Assembly (NCBI RefSeq): GCF_000364225.2
Contig: NZ_AQFT02000001.1
Coordinates: forward strand, 6,250,501-6,314,500
DNA from: Eubacterium plexicaudatum ASF492
GTDB taxonomy: Bacteria > Bacillota > Clostridia > Lachnospirales > Lachnospiraceae
Direction: 5' to 3'
DNA length: 64,000 nucleotides
A program made the translations under genes and the position numbers. Below the pieces are notes generated by a model that worked only from the letters and a program-made list of their open reading frames with translations, did not search any database and was not told the DNA's origin. This document shows, in pieces, positions 28,594 to 37,106 of this stretch (position 1 is the first letter of the stretch; every line of letters begins with the position of its first letter).

Positions 28594-30424
28594 ACAGCAA
28601 GAAAAACTGATAGCAGCGTTCCTGGCTTTTAGCGGAGCATTGGGGATTGGAACGGAGTTGTCTGTTGTGTGTCAAAACAATGCGGCATATACGGAAATTT
28701 TGCTTTTGCCCTGTATTTACATATTTTATCAGCTGTATTTAAAGTATTTTTTATCTAAGCAGTCAAAGGGATTTTATCTGCTTACAGTGGGCCTGGCGAT
28801 GGTATTTTCCATAATGCTGGTTGTCGGAGGGATACTGGATGGATATGCAGATTCTAGTTTATCTGCAAAGTTTTTTTGGCAGATTTTATCACTTGTCGCT
28901 GCAATGGCTCCGATACTTGCAGCAATCACCGAATGGTTAGAAAAAAGCAGCAATAAGGTGGAACGGATACAAAACGACAAAAGTCTGCTTCTGGTATGCT
29001 TTGGAGTGGTAGTTTTGTTCTGGCAGCTTGGTTATCTGGCTTTATTTCCGGGTGTTTATGGTACAACTGCGGATGCTCCATATTGGTATTATGAGTTTTC
29101 CAGGTCGGATGTGCCGATATCTTCGCAGTGGTCGCCGCTATACTGTGGCATGTATTATGGGCTTATGAAATTGGGAGAATTGGTGTTTGGCAGCAAAGAT
29201 GCAGGATTTGCAGTTTTTAGTTTTGTGCAGATGTCATTTGTACTGGTTACTGTCTGGCATGTATTGTCATTTTTTAACAGATGGTTTCGGGGGACTGTGC
29301 TCGTATGTACAGCCGCATTTTTTGCTTTGTTGCCAACGCATATGATCCTCAGTCTGACCTCTGCGCAAGATCCGGTATTTGCAGGGTGTTTTGCAATGTG
29401 CGTGTTGCAGCTGCTTGAGCTGGCGCAGGCTCCGGAAGTCTTTTGGATGAAGAAGAAAAATTATATAAAACTGGCGTTGTGGCTTATACTATTTTGCTTG
29501 ATACGAAATAATGGGATGTATGCCATTTTTGTTATGATCTTTTTTGCAGCAGTTTTTCTGCGGAAATATCGCAGACAGATATTTCTTCTGACCGGAACGG
29601 TGATTGTAGTAGTGCAGCTGTATCAGGGACCTGGTTATCATTTGATGGGTGTGCAAAAGGGTACTGCATTGCGGGAAATGCTGAGCCTTCCGCTGCAGCA
29701 GATGGCGTATGTCTATAATTATGAAAATGAGCATCTGTCAAAACAGCAGATAAATAAAATGTTGCGCTATATGCCGGATGACGCCTGGCGTACATATATG
29801 CCTTGTATTGCAGATCAGATTAAGAACCGGGTGGATACGGAGACAATCAGGGAAGATATGGTTGGATTTATAAAATTATATGTTGATATTTTTCTGACAG
29901 AGCCAGGCGGGTGTTTGAAAGGGGTTGCTGCGCAGACATTTGGATTATGGTATCCAAACAAGAAATGGCCGGATGCAAGAATCTGGCATCCTTATATTGG
30001 CTATCAGTGTTCGGATACATATGGCATAGAACTGGCAGGATTTGCTGTCAGCCGTTCCAGTTTGTTTCCTGCGTATGACGAACTGTTAAGTACATTATAC
30101 GGAAAAGGAGAGGACCATTCCGGATATGGAGGAAATTTGTCCATGGAGTTTTCGAATATACCGGTTTTAGGCGTGCTTTCAAAAGTGGGAATTTATTTTT
30201 GGATGACACTGTATCTTTTCTTTTATGCAGTTTATCGGAGATGGAGGGAACCGTTTTTGATACTGGGACTGGGAGTCGGGATTTTTATAACGGTTTTGCT
30301 TAGCCCGGTTATTATGTATCGGTATTGTGCGCCGATGATATTCGCAGCGCCATTATTTGCAGCCGTATTTTTTATGCCATGGAAAGAAAGTGATAACTAT
30401 TTTTCGTGCAGGCCGGGGAAATGA
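28583..30424 (+). CDS. Large polytopic membrane protein, DUF6020/GT-C-like
   Basis: About 613 residues from ATG 28583, which overlaps the repaired GT2 stop; the frame is open upstream to 28508 but that would lie inside the GT2. At least ten membrane spans are visible. The loop LALFPGVYGTTADAPYWYYEF with acidic residues after the first spans is like DUF6020 proteins, and the soluble part after residue 370 is rich in Trp and Tyr. Coupled to the preceding lipid-sugar synthase, it is the natural candidate for the transferase that uses that lipid sugar outside the cell. The family assignment is moderate. Confidence 0.7.
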   Translation: MKYKQQEKLIAAFLAFSGALGIGTELSVVCQNNAAYTEILLLPCIYIFYQLYLKYFLSKQSKGFYLLTVGLAMVFSIMLVVGGILDGYADSSLSAKFFWQILSLVAAMAPILAAITEWLEKSSNKVERIQNDKSLLLVCFGVVVLFWQLGYLALFPGVYGTTADAPYWYYEFSRSDVPISSQWSPLYCGMYYGLMKLGELVFGSKDAGFAVFSFVQMSFVLVTVWHVLSFFNRWFRGTVLVCTAAFFALLPTHMILSLTSAQDPVFAGCFAMCVLQLLELAQAPEVFWMKKKNYIKLALWLILFCLIRNNGMYAIFVMIFFAAVFLRKYRRQIFLLTGTVIVVVQLYQGPGYHLMGVQKGTALREMLSLPLQQMAYVYNYENEHLSKQQINKMLRYMPDDAWRTYMPCIADQIKNRVDTETIREDMVGFIKLYVDIFLTEPGGCLKGVAAQTFGLWYPNKKWPDARIWHPYIGYQCSDTYGIELAGFAVSRSSLFPAYDELLSTLYGKGEDHSGYGGNLSMEFSNIPVLGVLSKVGIYFWMTLYLFFYAVYRRWREPFLILGLGVGIFITVLLSPVIMYRYCAPMIFAAPLFAAVFFMPWKESDNYFSCRPGK

Positions 30425-30463
30425 TTTTTTCAAACAAAATCCGGGAAGGAAGTGTCAGGACGA

Positions 30464-31420
30464 ATGGAAACGGGGAAAAAGATAGTATCAATATCATATT
30501 TGCGGGCACTGGCAGTGTTTATGATTTTATATGACCATTTGGGAGGTATGCGTAATCAGACATGGATTGTGAAAAGAATGATGGACTTTCTTTTTTGTAC
30601 ACCTCTGAAAATTATTCAGGAGTTCGGGGCGTTTGGAGTGAGCCTGTTCTATTTGATTACAGGATTTTTATTCCTGCATGCGAATAAAAATCGGGAAAAC
30701 TGTGTCAGGCATTATATGAAAAAGATGGTTATATTATACGGTTATGTCATTATTTCTTTTGTTTTGTTTGGAATTTTTCAATGGATGCTGAATTTTATAT
30801 CACCTACATACTGGTCACAGTTTTCATTCGGGGACTGGGTGGGCTGTGCAACATTGTTTTATTTTTTTAATGGAGCCGGGGAGATGATAAATGGAACAAC
30901 CTGGTTTATACTTCCGTTGTTTGCCTTTTATGTTTTGGCAGCGTGTTGTTATTCTGCTCTCAGGAAAAATGCGTTGAAAGGCATTTTGATGACGGAGGGT
31001 ATCTTGATGGTTGGTATTTTATTCGGAGTATTTATACAGAGGTTTGGAATTGCAGTGCATGTACTTTCTTTTGTGCCATATATTTATATCCCTGTTATGG
31101 GAATGATCTTGTATTTCATACTGCAGCATGAAATTGCAGTGTGGAAAGGGATTGGTTTGGGGATATTAAACTATTGTATTATGGCTGCGGTGTTTTACAA
31201 ATTGAACACAGGGTATTATGCAGATGTGCCTTATCTGGTGTCGGTTGTGTATGCAATTGGCATATTCTTATGTTTTATATTTGGGGAGGAACGGACAGAT
31301 GACAGCGCTAGTTGGATGTACAGGATTTGTTGGCAGCAATATTTGCATTTCAGCCGGCAAGGACATACAGAAGAAGTATCATTCCAAAAATATAACAGAT
31401 GCATATGGAACTGCTCCTGA
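30464..31420 (+). pseudogene. Acyltransferase family 3, C-terminus lost
   Basis: Membrane acyltransferase with VSISYLRALAVFMILYDHLGG (RxLA/His motif), FGAFGVSLFYLITGFLFLH and GTTWFILPLFAFYVL. True family sequence continues to about residue 275 (FLCFIFGEE near 31285). The frame then runs out of phase through the next gene to a chance stop at 31420. The last membrane spans and the usual end motif are absent, so the gene seems truncated by a junction with the SDR gene that starts at 31299. ATG 30464 after GGAAGGAAG is preferred to GTG 30452. It would have O-acylated a sugar; activity is doubtful. Confidence 0.75.
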
Positions 31421-32231
31421 TTTGCTTATTTATGCCGGACTGCGTGCAGAGAAATATCTGGCAAATCATGCTCCGGAAAAAGATCTGGAACTGATTATGC
31501 AGGCAGAGGAAAATATAGCAAAGATTAAACCGAAAAGACTGGTCTTGATATCCACAATAGATGTGTTTCGGACGCCAAATGGGGTGAATGAGAAATCTGA
31601 AATTGTAACAGAAGGGCTGCATGCTTATGGACTTCATCGGTATCAGCTGGAATTGTGGGTAAGAGATCGTTATCCGGATGCTCTGATCATCAGGCTTCCC
31701 GGACTTTTTGGACAGAATATGAAAAAGAATTTTATTTATGATTTTATTCATGAAATTCCAGGCGTGTTAAACCAGGAGAAATTTGCGGAACTGGTTATTC
31801 AGGATTCGCAGCTGGAAGAATATTATAAACTGCAGGAAAGTGGATTTTATAAAGTCGACGTTGCAGATAAAGACAAAGAACATTTGAATGACAGGTTTCG
31901 TAAGCTTGGCTTTTCGGCGCTGCATTTTACGGACAGCAGGAGTGTATATCAGTTTTATAATCTGGCTTACCTGTGGCGTGATATGCAGACTGCATTAGAT
32001 GCAGGAATTGTATTATGGCATGCGGCGACGGAGCCAATAGCGGCAGGTGAACTGTATGAATATCTGACAGGTGAAAAGTTTGTCAATCTATTGAACGGAA
32101 TGCCTGCCAATTATAATTACAGAACAATATATGATGAGTTATGGAATGGAATGAATGGATATATATCAGATAAAGAGAAGGCACTTTCTGATATTGCCGC
32201 ATTTGTAAAAATAAGCAGGAAGGGTGGCTGA
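31299..32231 (+). CDS. NAD(P)-dependent SDR, sugar epimerase/reductase-like
   Basis: About 310 residues. The Rossmann motif ALVGCTGFVGSNI is at the N-terminus, ISTIDVF is in the position of the Ser/Thr motif, and YGLHRYQLE offers a Tyr with Arg in place of the usual YxxxK Lys. ATG 31299 follows GGGGAGG, so the longer open frame from 31218 is not used. It is the first of three tightly packed genes (SDR, isomerase-like, GT2) that look like a self-contained sugar-modification unit. The substrate is unknown. Confidence 0.78.
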   Translation: MTALVGCTGFVGSNICISAGKDIQKKYHSKNITDAYGTAPDLLIYAGLRAEKYLANHAPEKDLELIMQAEENIAKIKPKRLVLISTIDVFRTPNGVNEKSEIVTEGLHAYGLHRYQLELWVRDRYPDALIIRLPGLFGQNMKKNFIYDFIHEIPGVLNQEKFAELVIQDSQLEEYYKLQESGFYKVDVADKDKEHLNDRFRKLGFSALHFTDSRSVYQFYNLAYLWRDMQTALDAGIVLWHAATEPIAAGELYEYLTGEKFVNLLNGMPANYNYRTIYDELWNGMNGYISDKEKALSDIAAFVKISRKGG

Positions 32232-32232
32232 A

Positions 32233-33024
32233 ATGAAGTTATCTGTTTCAAATATAGGGTGGACGGCGCAACAGGATGCAGCGGTGTATTCTCTAATGAC
32301 AAAATATGGATTTGAGGGACTTGAAATAGCTCCGACAAGAATATTTCCGAAGGAACCATATGATCAAACGGAACAGGCGGCCGTCTGGGCAAATGCACTC
32401 AGAAAGGACTATGGATTTGTCATTTCTTCCATGCAGTCTATATGGTTTGGGCGGCAGGAAAGACTTTTTGGATCAGAGGAAGAGCGGAACATACTGATTG
32501 ATTATACAAAAAGAGCCATCGATTTTGCGGCAGCAGTCGGCTGTAAGAATCTTGTATTTGGCTGTCCGAGAAATCGCTCCGTGCCGGAAAATGAAGATCC
32601 TGAGAGCGGAATTTATTTTTTCAGGACCATCGGCGATTATGCGGCTTCCAAAGGAACCGTGATAGGCATGGAGGCAAACCCGCCTGTTTATCACACGAAC
32701 TATATCAACGATACGGCATCTGCCCTGAAATTAGTAGAATCGGTTGATTCGTCCGGCTTTTTACTCAATCCGGATGTCGGCACAATGATTCAAAATCATG
32801 AGTCGGCAGAACAATGGAAGGGGAAAGTCAGGCTGATCAATCATGTACATATCAGTGAACCCGGATTGAAGATTATAGAAAAAAGAAAACTGCACTGGCA
32901 GCTTAGAGATATACTGGCAGATGAAGGCTACCAGCGTTTTATTTCGATCGAAATGGCCGGAACGCATAATCTGCAGGAGATAGAGACAGCGATGGCATAT
33001 GTGGGGGAGATTTTTGGATCATGA
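32233..33024 (+). CDS. Sugar phosphate isomerase/epimerase (xylose isomerase-like TIM barrel)
   Basis: A 263-residue protein of the AP-endonuclease-2/xylose-isomerase-like fold. Metal-binding residues appear in GLEIAPTR, IGMEANPP, LNPDVGTM, NHVHISEPG and FISIEMAG. ATG 32233 is ten bases from AGGAAGG; GTG 32224 is too close. Its stop overlaps the following GT2 start (ATGATG). It probably interconverts a keto/aldose or epimerises a sugar intermediate; the substrate is not readable. Confidence 0.83.
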   Translation: MKLSVSNIGWTAQQDAAVYSLMTKYGFEGLEIAPTRIFPKEPYDQTEQAAVWANALRKDYGFVISSMQSIWFGRQERLFGSEEERNILIDYTKRAIDFAAAVGCKNLVFGCPRNRSVPENEDPESGIYFFRTIGDYAASKGTVIGMEANPPVYHTNYINDTASALKLVESVDSSGFLLNPDVGTMIQNHESAEQWKGKVRLINHVHISEPGLKIIEKRKLHWQLRDILADEGYQRFISIEMAGTHNLQEIETAMAYVGEIFGS

Positions 33025-33815
33025 TGTATGAAAAGCAAAAGGGTGTTCCGCGATTCAAATGCATGGAATTTGAAAATAAAACAAAAGATTATGTGATTCT
33101 GATACCGATTATAAACGAGGGTGAAAGAATTATAAAGCAGCTTAGGAGAGCCTGCAAGCATAGAGTGGCGGATCATACGGATATTGTTATTTGTGACGGT
33201 GGTTCTACAGATGGATGTACGGACGAGGATACGCTTCGCAGATTAAAGGTAAATACACTGCTTGTGAAACAAGACGGCGGAAAACAGGGCGCGCAGCTTC
33301 GCATGGGTATATGGTGGGCGCTGCAGCGTGGATATAAAGGTATCATTACGATTGATGGAAACAATAAGGACAGTATAGAAGATGTACCGCAATTTATAAG
33401 AAAACTGCAAGAAGGATATGATTTTGTACAAGGGTCAAGGTTTGTGAAAGGTGGAAGGGCGATTCATACGCCGCTTATCCGGACGGTAGCAGTAAGGTGT
33501 ATTCATGCACCAATCATATCATGGACGGCGCGGCAAAGATTTACAGATACAACGAACGCTTTCAGGGCGTATTCTGCGAGGTACCTGCAGGATGACAGAG
33601 TGCAGCCATTTCGGGATATTTTTATGACTTATGAGCTTTTGGCATATTTATCCGTCAGAGCTACACAGATAGGAATGAGAGCCTGTGAAATTCCTGTGAC
33701 GAGAGCTTATCCGGGAAAGGGAAAGATACCTACAAAGATCAGTGCATGGAAAGGGAACGGGAACTTGATGAAAATATTGTTAAAAAATGCGTCTGGTGAA
33801 TATAATCCGTACTAG
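33021..33815 (+). CDS. Glycosyltransferase family 2 (DPM1-like)
   Basis: A 264-residue GT2 without membrane spans: YVILIPIINEGERII, VICDGGSTDG, TIDGNNKDS (a variant of the DxD), VQGSRFVKGG and TNAFRAYSAR, like the soluble dolichyl/polyprenyl-phosphate glycosyltransferases. It is the last gene of cluster A. Its stop codon TAG (33813-33815) lies inside the left arm of a long palindrome that starts at 33811, so the natural C-terminus may have been altered when that element arrived. Confidence 0.85.
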   Translation: MMYEKQKGVPRFKCMEFENKTKDYVILIPIINEGERIIKQLRRACKHRVADHTDIVICDGGSTDGCTDEDTLRRLKVNTLLVKQDGGKQGAQLRMGIWWALQRGYKGIITIDGNNKDSIEDVPQFIRKLQEGYDFVQGSRFVKGGRAIHTPLIRTVAVRCIHAPIISWTARQRFTDTTNAFRAYSARYLQDDRVQPFRDIFMTYELLAYLSVRATQIGMRACEIPVTRAYPGKGKIPTKISAWKGNGNLMKILLKNASGEYNPY

Positions 33816-33977
33816 TATAACCAAATTAAAATAAGCATACGTTTGACTGAGAATAAATTTTCGAGAGTACATGGCAAAAACCGGAGGTGTACCGGGGTAC
33901 ATTGAGGATTTTTTCCATGTGTTATCGGAAATTTAGGCCAGCCAAACGTGTGTTTATTTTAATTGGGTTATACTAGT
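33811..33977. repeat. 167-bp palindromic (MITE-like or hairpin) element
   Basis: The outer 35-bp arms 33811-33845 (ACTAGTATAACC..GTTTG) and 33943-33977 (CAAACG..TATACTAGT) are reverse complements with only three mismatches, two of which would be G-U pairs in RNA. The interior is also partly self-complementary (CATGGCAAAAA against TTTTTTCCATG). It holds no open frame. It could be a non-autonomous mobile element, and as RNA it would also end transcription of cluster A. Confidence 0.85.
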
Positions 33978-34004
33978 GTACTATTTCATAGATACTCAAA
34001 CACT

Positions 34005-34098
34005 AAGTACCAGATATTTGCGCCAGTGTCGCGTTGGCTTTAATCGACAATGCCACTGCGTCGCCTTATTCAGCCGCCTTGCCCTGACGCAAGTACTT
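34005..34098. repeat. GC-rich palindromic element abutting the Rpn gene 3' end
   Basis: The element is bounded by AAGTAC (34005-34010) and GTACTT (34093-34098), with inner partners TTGCGCCA/TGACGCAA and CGCGTTGGC/GCCACTGCG. It is far more GC-rich than its surroundings. Its right end coincides with the stop codon of the minus-strand Rpn gene (34098-34100), so it may be that gene's transcription terminator, a repeat mobilised with it, or both. Confidence 0.65.
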
Positions 34099-35021
34099 TA
34101 TATACCAAATTCATTAAACAATTTCTCACGGAAGTCGGTGTCATTGGAAGAACGTGCAAGGTCATCAAAGCGATTATTTTGAATCAGCAAATTGTTAAGA
34201 GTACATATGCGTTCGATACCACGTTGCATGCCACATTCGATACCACGCTGCATGCCACATTCGATACCACGTTCGATACCACGCTGCATGCCGCGTTTTT
34301 CTCCACGTTCTTCGCCTCTTTGTTCGGCTTCAAACAGAAGCTGGTTATGGTCGCGAATGGCTTTTTCACGTGCTTCGTATTCCAGTTGTTTTTGTTTGTC
34401 CTGACTGATAATTTGAAGCTGGTTATATGCGCTTTTGATGTAAGGATCTTTTTCTGCGATCATAGCAAAGTCCTCTCTTTCTTCTGCATTAATGAATTTT
34501 GCCCATAATTCGAGACTGCTGCAGTTATCTTTCCATTCTTTGGGAAGCTTTGGCAGTTCTATTACATGAAATTCCATTTTATCCGTATAAATGAAATGTC
34601 TTGTATCCTCTAAGATATGGAAGCGTGAATAAAATTCGGACTGATTTTCGAAAAGGATAAAATCAAGAATGCTGATGCTGACGCATTTTTTCAGTACATC
34701 ATATTTTTGCCCTTTTTCGATTTGTTCGGTGTACATTTTTGAAATATAGAATAAGGCACGGTCAGCCCAGATCTTCAATTCCGAAAGCTGAATCTCCGTA
34801 TCAATTTGTGTATCATCATTTAAAAGTATTCTTACGTCCAAAATGCCAAGTTTATCGTCAGCATGTGTTTTTCTCAAATGCGAATTCATGATATGGGATT
34901 CTATAATATGCTCCGGATTCAGATCAAGCACGGCAGATAAAAATCCAACACGGGCTTTTTCGTCTTCCATAATTTCCTTGAAAGCAAAATCAATTTTAGG
35001 TTTCATTAAAAAATCACTCAT
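34098..35021 (-). CDS. Rpn-family recombination-promoting nuclease / PD-(D/E)XK transposase-like
   Basis: A 307-residue protein. The N-terminus MKPKIDFAFKEIM is the family signature. The nuclease core shows ILDVRI, then TEIQL (D with ExQ, residues 60-80), followed by YISKMYTEQIEKGQKY. The C-terminus is a run of 4-residue repeats (RGIE, CGMQ, RGIE) typical of this family. The start ATG follows CCCGGAGG. Rpn proteins are DNA nucleases that raise recA-independent recombination and often sit at variable loci. Here it lies alone between two glycan clusters, facing away from the XRE gene. Confidence 0.88.
   Translation of the reverse strand: MSDFLMKPKIDFAFKEIMEDEKARVGFLSAVLDLNPEHIIESHIMNSHLRKTHADDKLGILDVRILLNDDTQIDTEIQLSELKIWADRALFYISKMYTEQIEKGQKYDVLKKCVSISILDFILFENQSEFYSRFHILEDTRHFIYTDKMEFHVIELPKLPKEWKDNCSSLELWAKFINAEEREDFAMIAEKDPYIKSAYNQLQIISQDKQKQLEYEAREKAIRDHNQLLFEAEQRGEERGEKRGMQRGIERGIECGMQRGIECGMQRGIERICTLNNLLIQNNRFDDLARSSNDTDFREKLFNEFGI
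34212..34295 (-). repeat. 12-bp tandem repeats encoding the Rpn C-terminal tail
   Basis: Seven 12-bp units in two alternating forms, TTCGATACCACG and (C/T)TGCATGCC(A/G)C(A/G), in the order 1-2-1-2-1-1-2. On the minus strand they encode alternating RGIE and CGMQ-type tetrapeptides. Because 12 is a multiple of three, copy changes would alter tail length without breaking the frame. Confidence 0.85.
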
Positions 35022-35199
35022 AGAACCTCCGGGTTATCTGTATATGTTGAAAAAGTGTTGGGTTTCATGAAACGGATTATTTCTTTATATTATAGCAAAA
35101 TGTAAGAAAATAGCAAGAAATTGTTTGGAACCGTGTGTTTGTACATTCTGAGATTAATTCTGTATATTAACATTTTCTAATAAAATGTTATCTTTAAGT

Positions 35200-35228
35200 A
35201 TTCTATAACAATTTTTAATTTTTTGCAA
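35200..35228 (-). promoter_or_regulatory. Putative promoter for the Rpn gene
   Basis: On the minus strand, TTGCAA (35223-35228) and TAGAAT (35200-35205) are 17 bp apart. They lie just inside the left inverted repeat, pointing at the Rpn gene about 180 bp away. The -10 matches five of six consensus bases and the -35 four of six. Confidence 0.4.
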
Positions 35229-35351
35229 TACAAATCAAAAATATGGAACTATTTACCTGTTCTATTTATGTATCTGTTTGAAAATCTGTTAAAATTACAC
35301 AACAAAACGGGCTGTTAAAGAAACGGAAGATTTTTAAAACTATAATTAACG

Positions 35352-35381
35352 TTTACAACGCATTTTGTTTTTTCTAATAAT
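35352..35381 (+). promoter_or_regulatory. Putative promoter for XRE regulator and cluster B
   Basis: TTTACA (35352-35357) and AATAAT (35376-35381) are separated by 18 bp. The -10 overlaps the short TTTTCTAATAA copy of the inverted-repeat core, which suggests regulator control. A TATAAT at 35341-35346 is another possible -10 but has no good -35. Either would fire through the right inverted repeat toward 35537. Confidence 0.4.
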
Positions 35382-35536
35382 TTCTTTCCTTAGGATATCA
35401 GATTTCCTTCATTTTATGTGGTTTTCACAGGATACAACTACAGTCGAAAAACATAACATTTTATTAGAAAATGTTATGTATGATTTATGATAGCTCCATT
35501 GTTTATTTTTAAACGCACGGAACAGGGGGACAAATT

Positions 35537-35881
35537 ATGCAGGAATTGGATTATGCAAAAATAGGCATGCGGATTCGTCAGTTACGAAAGGCAAGGGGCT
35601 GGTCACAGGAGGAACTTGCTAAGAAAAGCGGAATCAGTATGTCTTTCTTAGGGCATATTGAACGCGGCACCAGAATTATGAGTATGGAAACATTTGCCAG
35701 TCTTTGCAGCGTATTAGATGCAAATGCGGACGGGCTGCTCTGGGGTGTAGCGTATCCGTCAGGGGCGCTGGAAGATGTGTGGGCTGCTGCGGATAAGAAT
35801 GAAAAGCAATGTCAATCGGACGGATATGCGATGTATGTACGAATTATGAAGTCTGTTGCGGAGATTGTAAATGAAGCGTAG
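35537..35881 (+). CDS. XRE-family transcriptional regulator
   Basis: A 114-residue protein with an HTH_3 domain at residues 8-65: IGMRIRQLRKARGWSQEELAKKSGIS, then FLGHIERGTR and LCSVLDANAD. The C-terminal 45 residues have no recognised domain. ATG 35537 follows AACAGGGGGAC. It overlaps the GT4 start by 11 bp, so it is the first gene of cluster B and likely controls it. The near-palindromic sites at 35168 and 35453 are candidate binding sites. Confidence 0.9.
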   Translation: MQELDYAKIGMRIRQLRKARGWSQEELAKKSGISMSFLGHIERGTRIMSMETFASLCSVLDANADGLLWGVAYPSGALEDVWAAADKNEKQCQSDGYAMYVRIMKSVAEIVNEA

Positions 35882-37055
35882 GGTGCTGCTGCTGGCCTCC
35901 GTTGCGTCTATGATTGATCAGTTCAATATGCAGAATATTTGCTTGCTGCAGGAAATGGGATATCAGGTGCATGTGGCATGTAATTTCAGACAGGGCAATA
36001 CATGTGACGGCGTACGACTCAAGAAGCTGTATAGGAAATTGAAGCATATGCATGTCATATGGCATCAGTGGGATTGTCCGAGAAAAGTTTTTCCCGTTCG
36101 GTCGTGCCTGCATGCATATCGGCAGCTTTGGCGGCTGACCGACAGGTATGGTTTTGCCTGGGTGCATTGTCAGTCTCCGATTGGAGGTGCGTTGGCCAGG
36201 TGTGTGGCGCACAAACGGGGCATACGGGTTATCTATACGGCGCACGGGTTTCATTTTTACCATGGGGCACCGTTGAAAAATTGGCTGTGCTATTATCCGG
36301 TAGAAAAACTACTGGCGCATTGGACGGATGTGCTGGTTACGATTAATCGGGAAGACTATTTTTTTGCCAGGTGCAGACTGTCTGCAGGCAGAGTTGTATA
36401 TATCCCCGGAATTGGTATTGATATAAAAAAATTTGCATGTATGGAAAAATCGCCGGAAACAGACAGAGAAGCCGTATGCAGAGCATATGGTATTCCAAAA
36501 GAGGCGTTTTTACTGCTGTCAGTAGGGGAACTGAGCAGACGAAAAAACCATAAAGACGTTATAACAGCTCTGGCAAGGATGCGGAGACGGGATATGCATT
36601 ACCTGATCGGCGGACAGGGAGAACAGAGAGAAGCTTTGCATGCCTATGCGAAGAAACTTGGTTTGGATGCGTATGTGCACTTTCTTGGTTTTCAGGAAAA
36701 TGTAGGCAGGCTGTATCGTGCGGCAGACATATTTGTCTTTCCGTCCGAACAAGAAGGCATGCCGGTTGCACTGATGGAGGCAATGGCAGCCGGACTGGCA
36801 TGTGTTGTGTCTGATATACGTGGAAACAGAGAACTGATAACAGGGACGCACAGGCTCAACAGCGGAGTATATATCTGCTGCGGAGGTATGCGGTATCAGT
36901 CGGGCGTCATCGCGCAGCTTCAGGAAGCATTGGAAACTATGCGGACAGATCACGGTTTTTGTGAACGGTGTGGAAGATATAACAGAAGGAGAGTTCTTCC
37001 TTACAGCCAGGAAGCGGTCGGTATGCGTATGAGGGCAATTTATAATGTATGCTGA
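35871..37055 (+). CDS. Glycosyltransferase family 4 (capsule/EPS type)
   Basis: A 394-residue GT-B enzyme, intact. The acceptor domain has VHCQSPIGGALAR and VIYTAHGFHFYHGAP, typical of EpsD-like capsule enzymes. The donor domain has LSVGELSRRKNHKDVI, then FVFPSEQEGMPVALMEAMAAG and VVSDIRGNREL. Its C-terminal half closely matches the partial GT4 at the left edge of the window, so it marks the start of the duplicated module. It overlaps the XRE gene. Confidence 0.92.
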   Translation: MKRRVLLLASVASMIDQFNMQNICLLQEMGYQVHVACNFRQGNTCDGVRLKKLYRKLKHMHVIWHQWDCPRKVFPVRSCLHAYRQLWRLTDRYGFAWVHCQSPIGGALARCVAHKRGIRVIYTAHGFHFYHGAPLKNWLCYYPVEKLLAHWTDVLVTINREDYFFARCRLSAGRVVYIPGIGIDIKKFACMEKSPETDREAVCRAYGIPKEAFLLLSVGELSRRKNHKDVITALARMRRRDMHYLIGGQGEQREALHAYAKKLGLDAYVHFLGFQENVGRLYRAADIFVFPSEQEGMPVALMEAMAAGLACVVSDIRGNRELITGTHRLNSGVYICCGGMRYQSGVIAQLQEALETMRTDHGFCERCGRYNRRRVLPYSQEAVGMRMRAIYNVC

Positions 37056-37106
37056 TACTGACAGCGGAGATCCTTTATGAATGCATATGGCAAATGAGGG
37101 GAAATT

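Larger units (their letters stand above)
35168..35476. repeat. Pair of perfect 24-bp inverted repeats bracketing the intergenic promoter region
   Basis: The sites at 35168-35191 and 35453-35476 are exact reverse complements of each other. Each is itself nearly palindromic, with 8-bp arms AACATTTT and AAAATGTT around an asymmetric CTAAT core, which points rightward in the first and leftward in the second. The 261 bp between them hold no gene but have promoter-like sequences facing both ways. A shorter copy of the core (TTTTCTAATAA) lies at 35370-35380. This is the layout of an invertible promoter, or of operator sites for the XRE regulator next door. No recombinase is in the window. Confidence 0.8.

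Noticed and set aside
34212..34295. Regular short repeats that might be taken for a CRISPR array
   Set aside because: The units are contiguous 12-mers without spacers and encode the repetitive tail of the Rpn protein.
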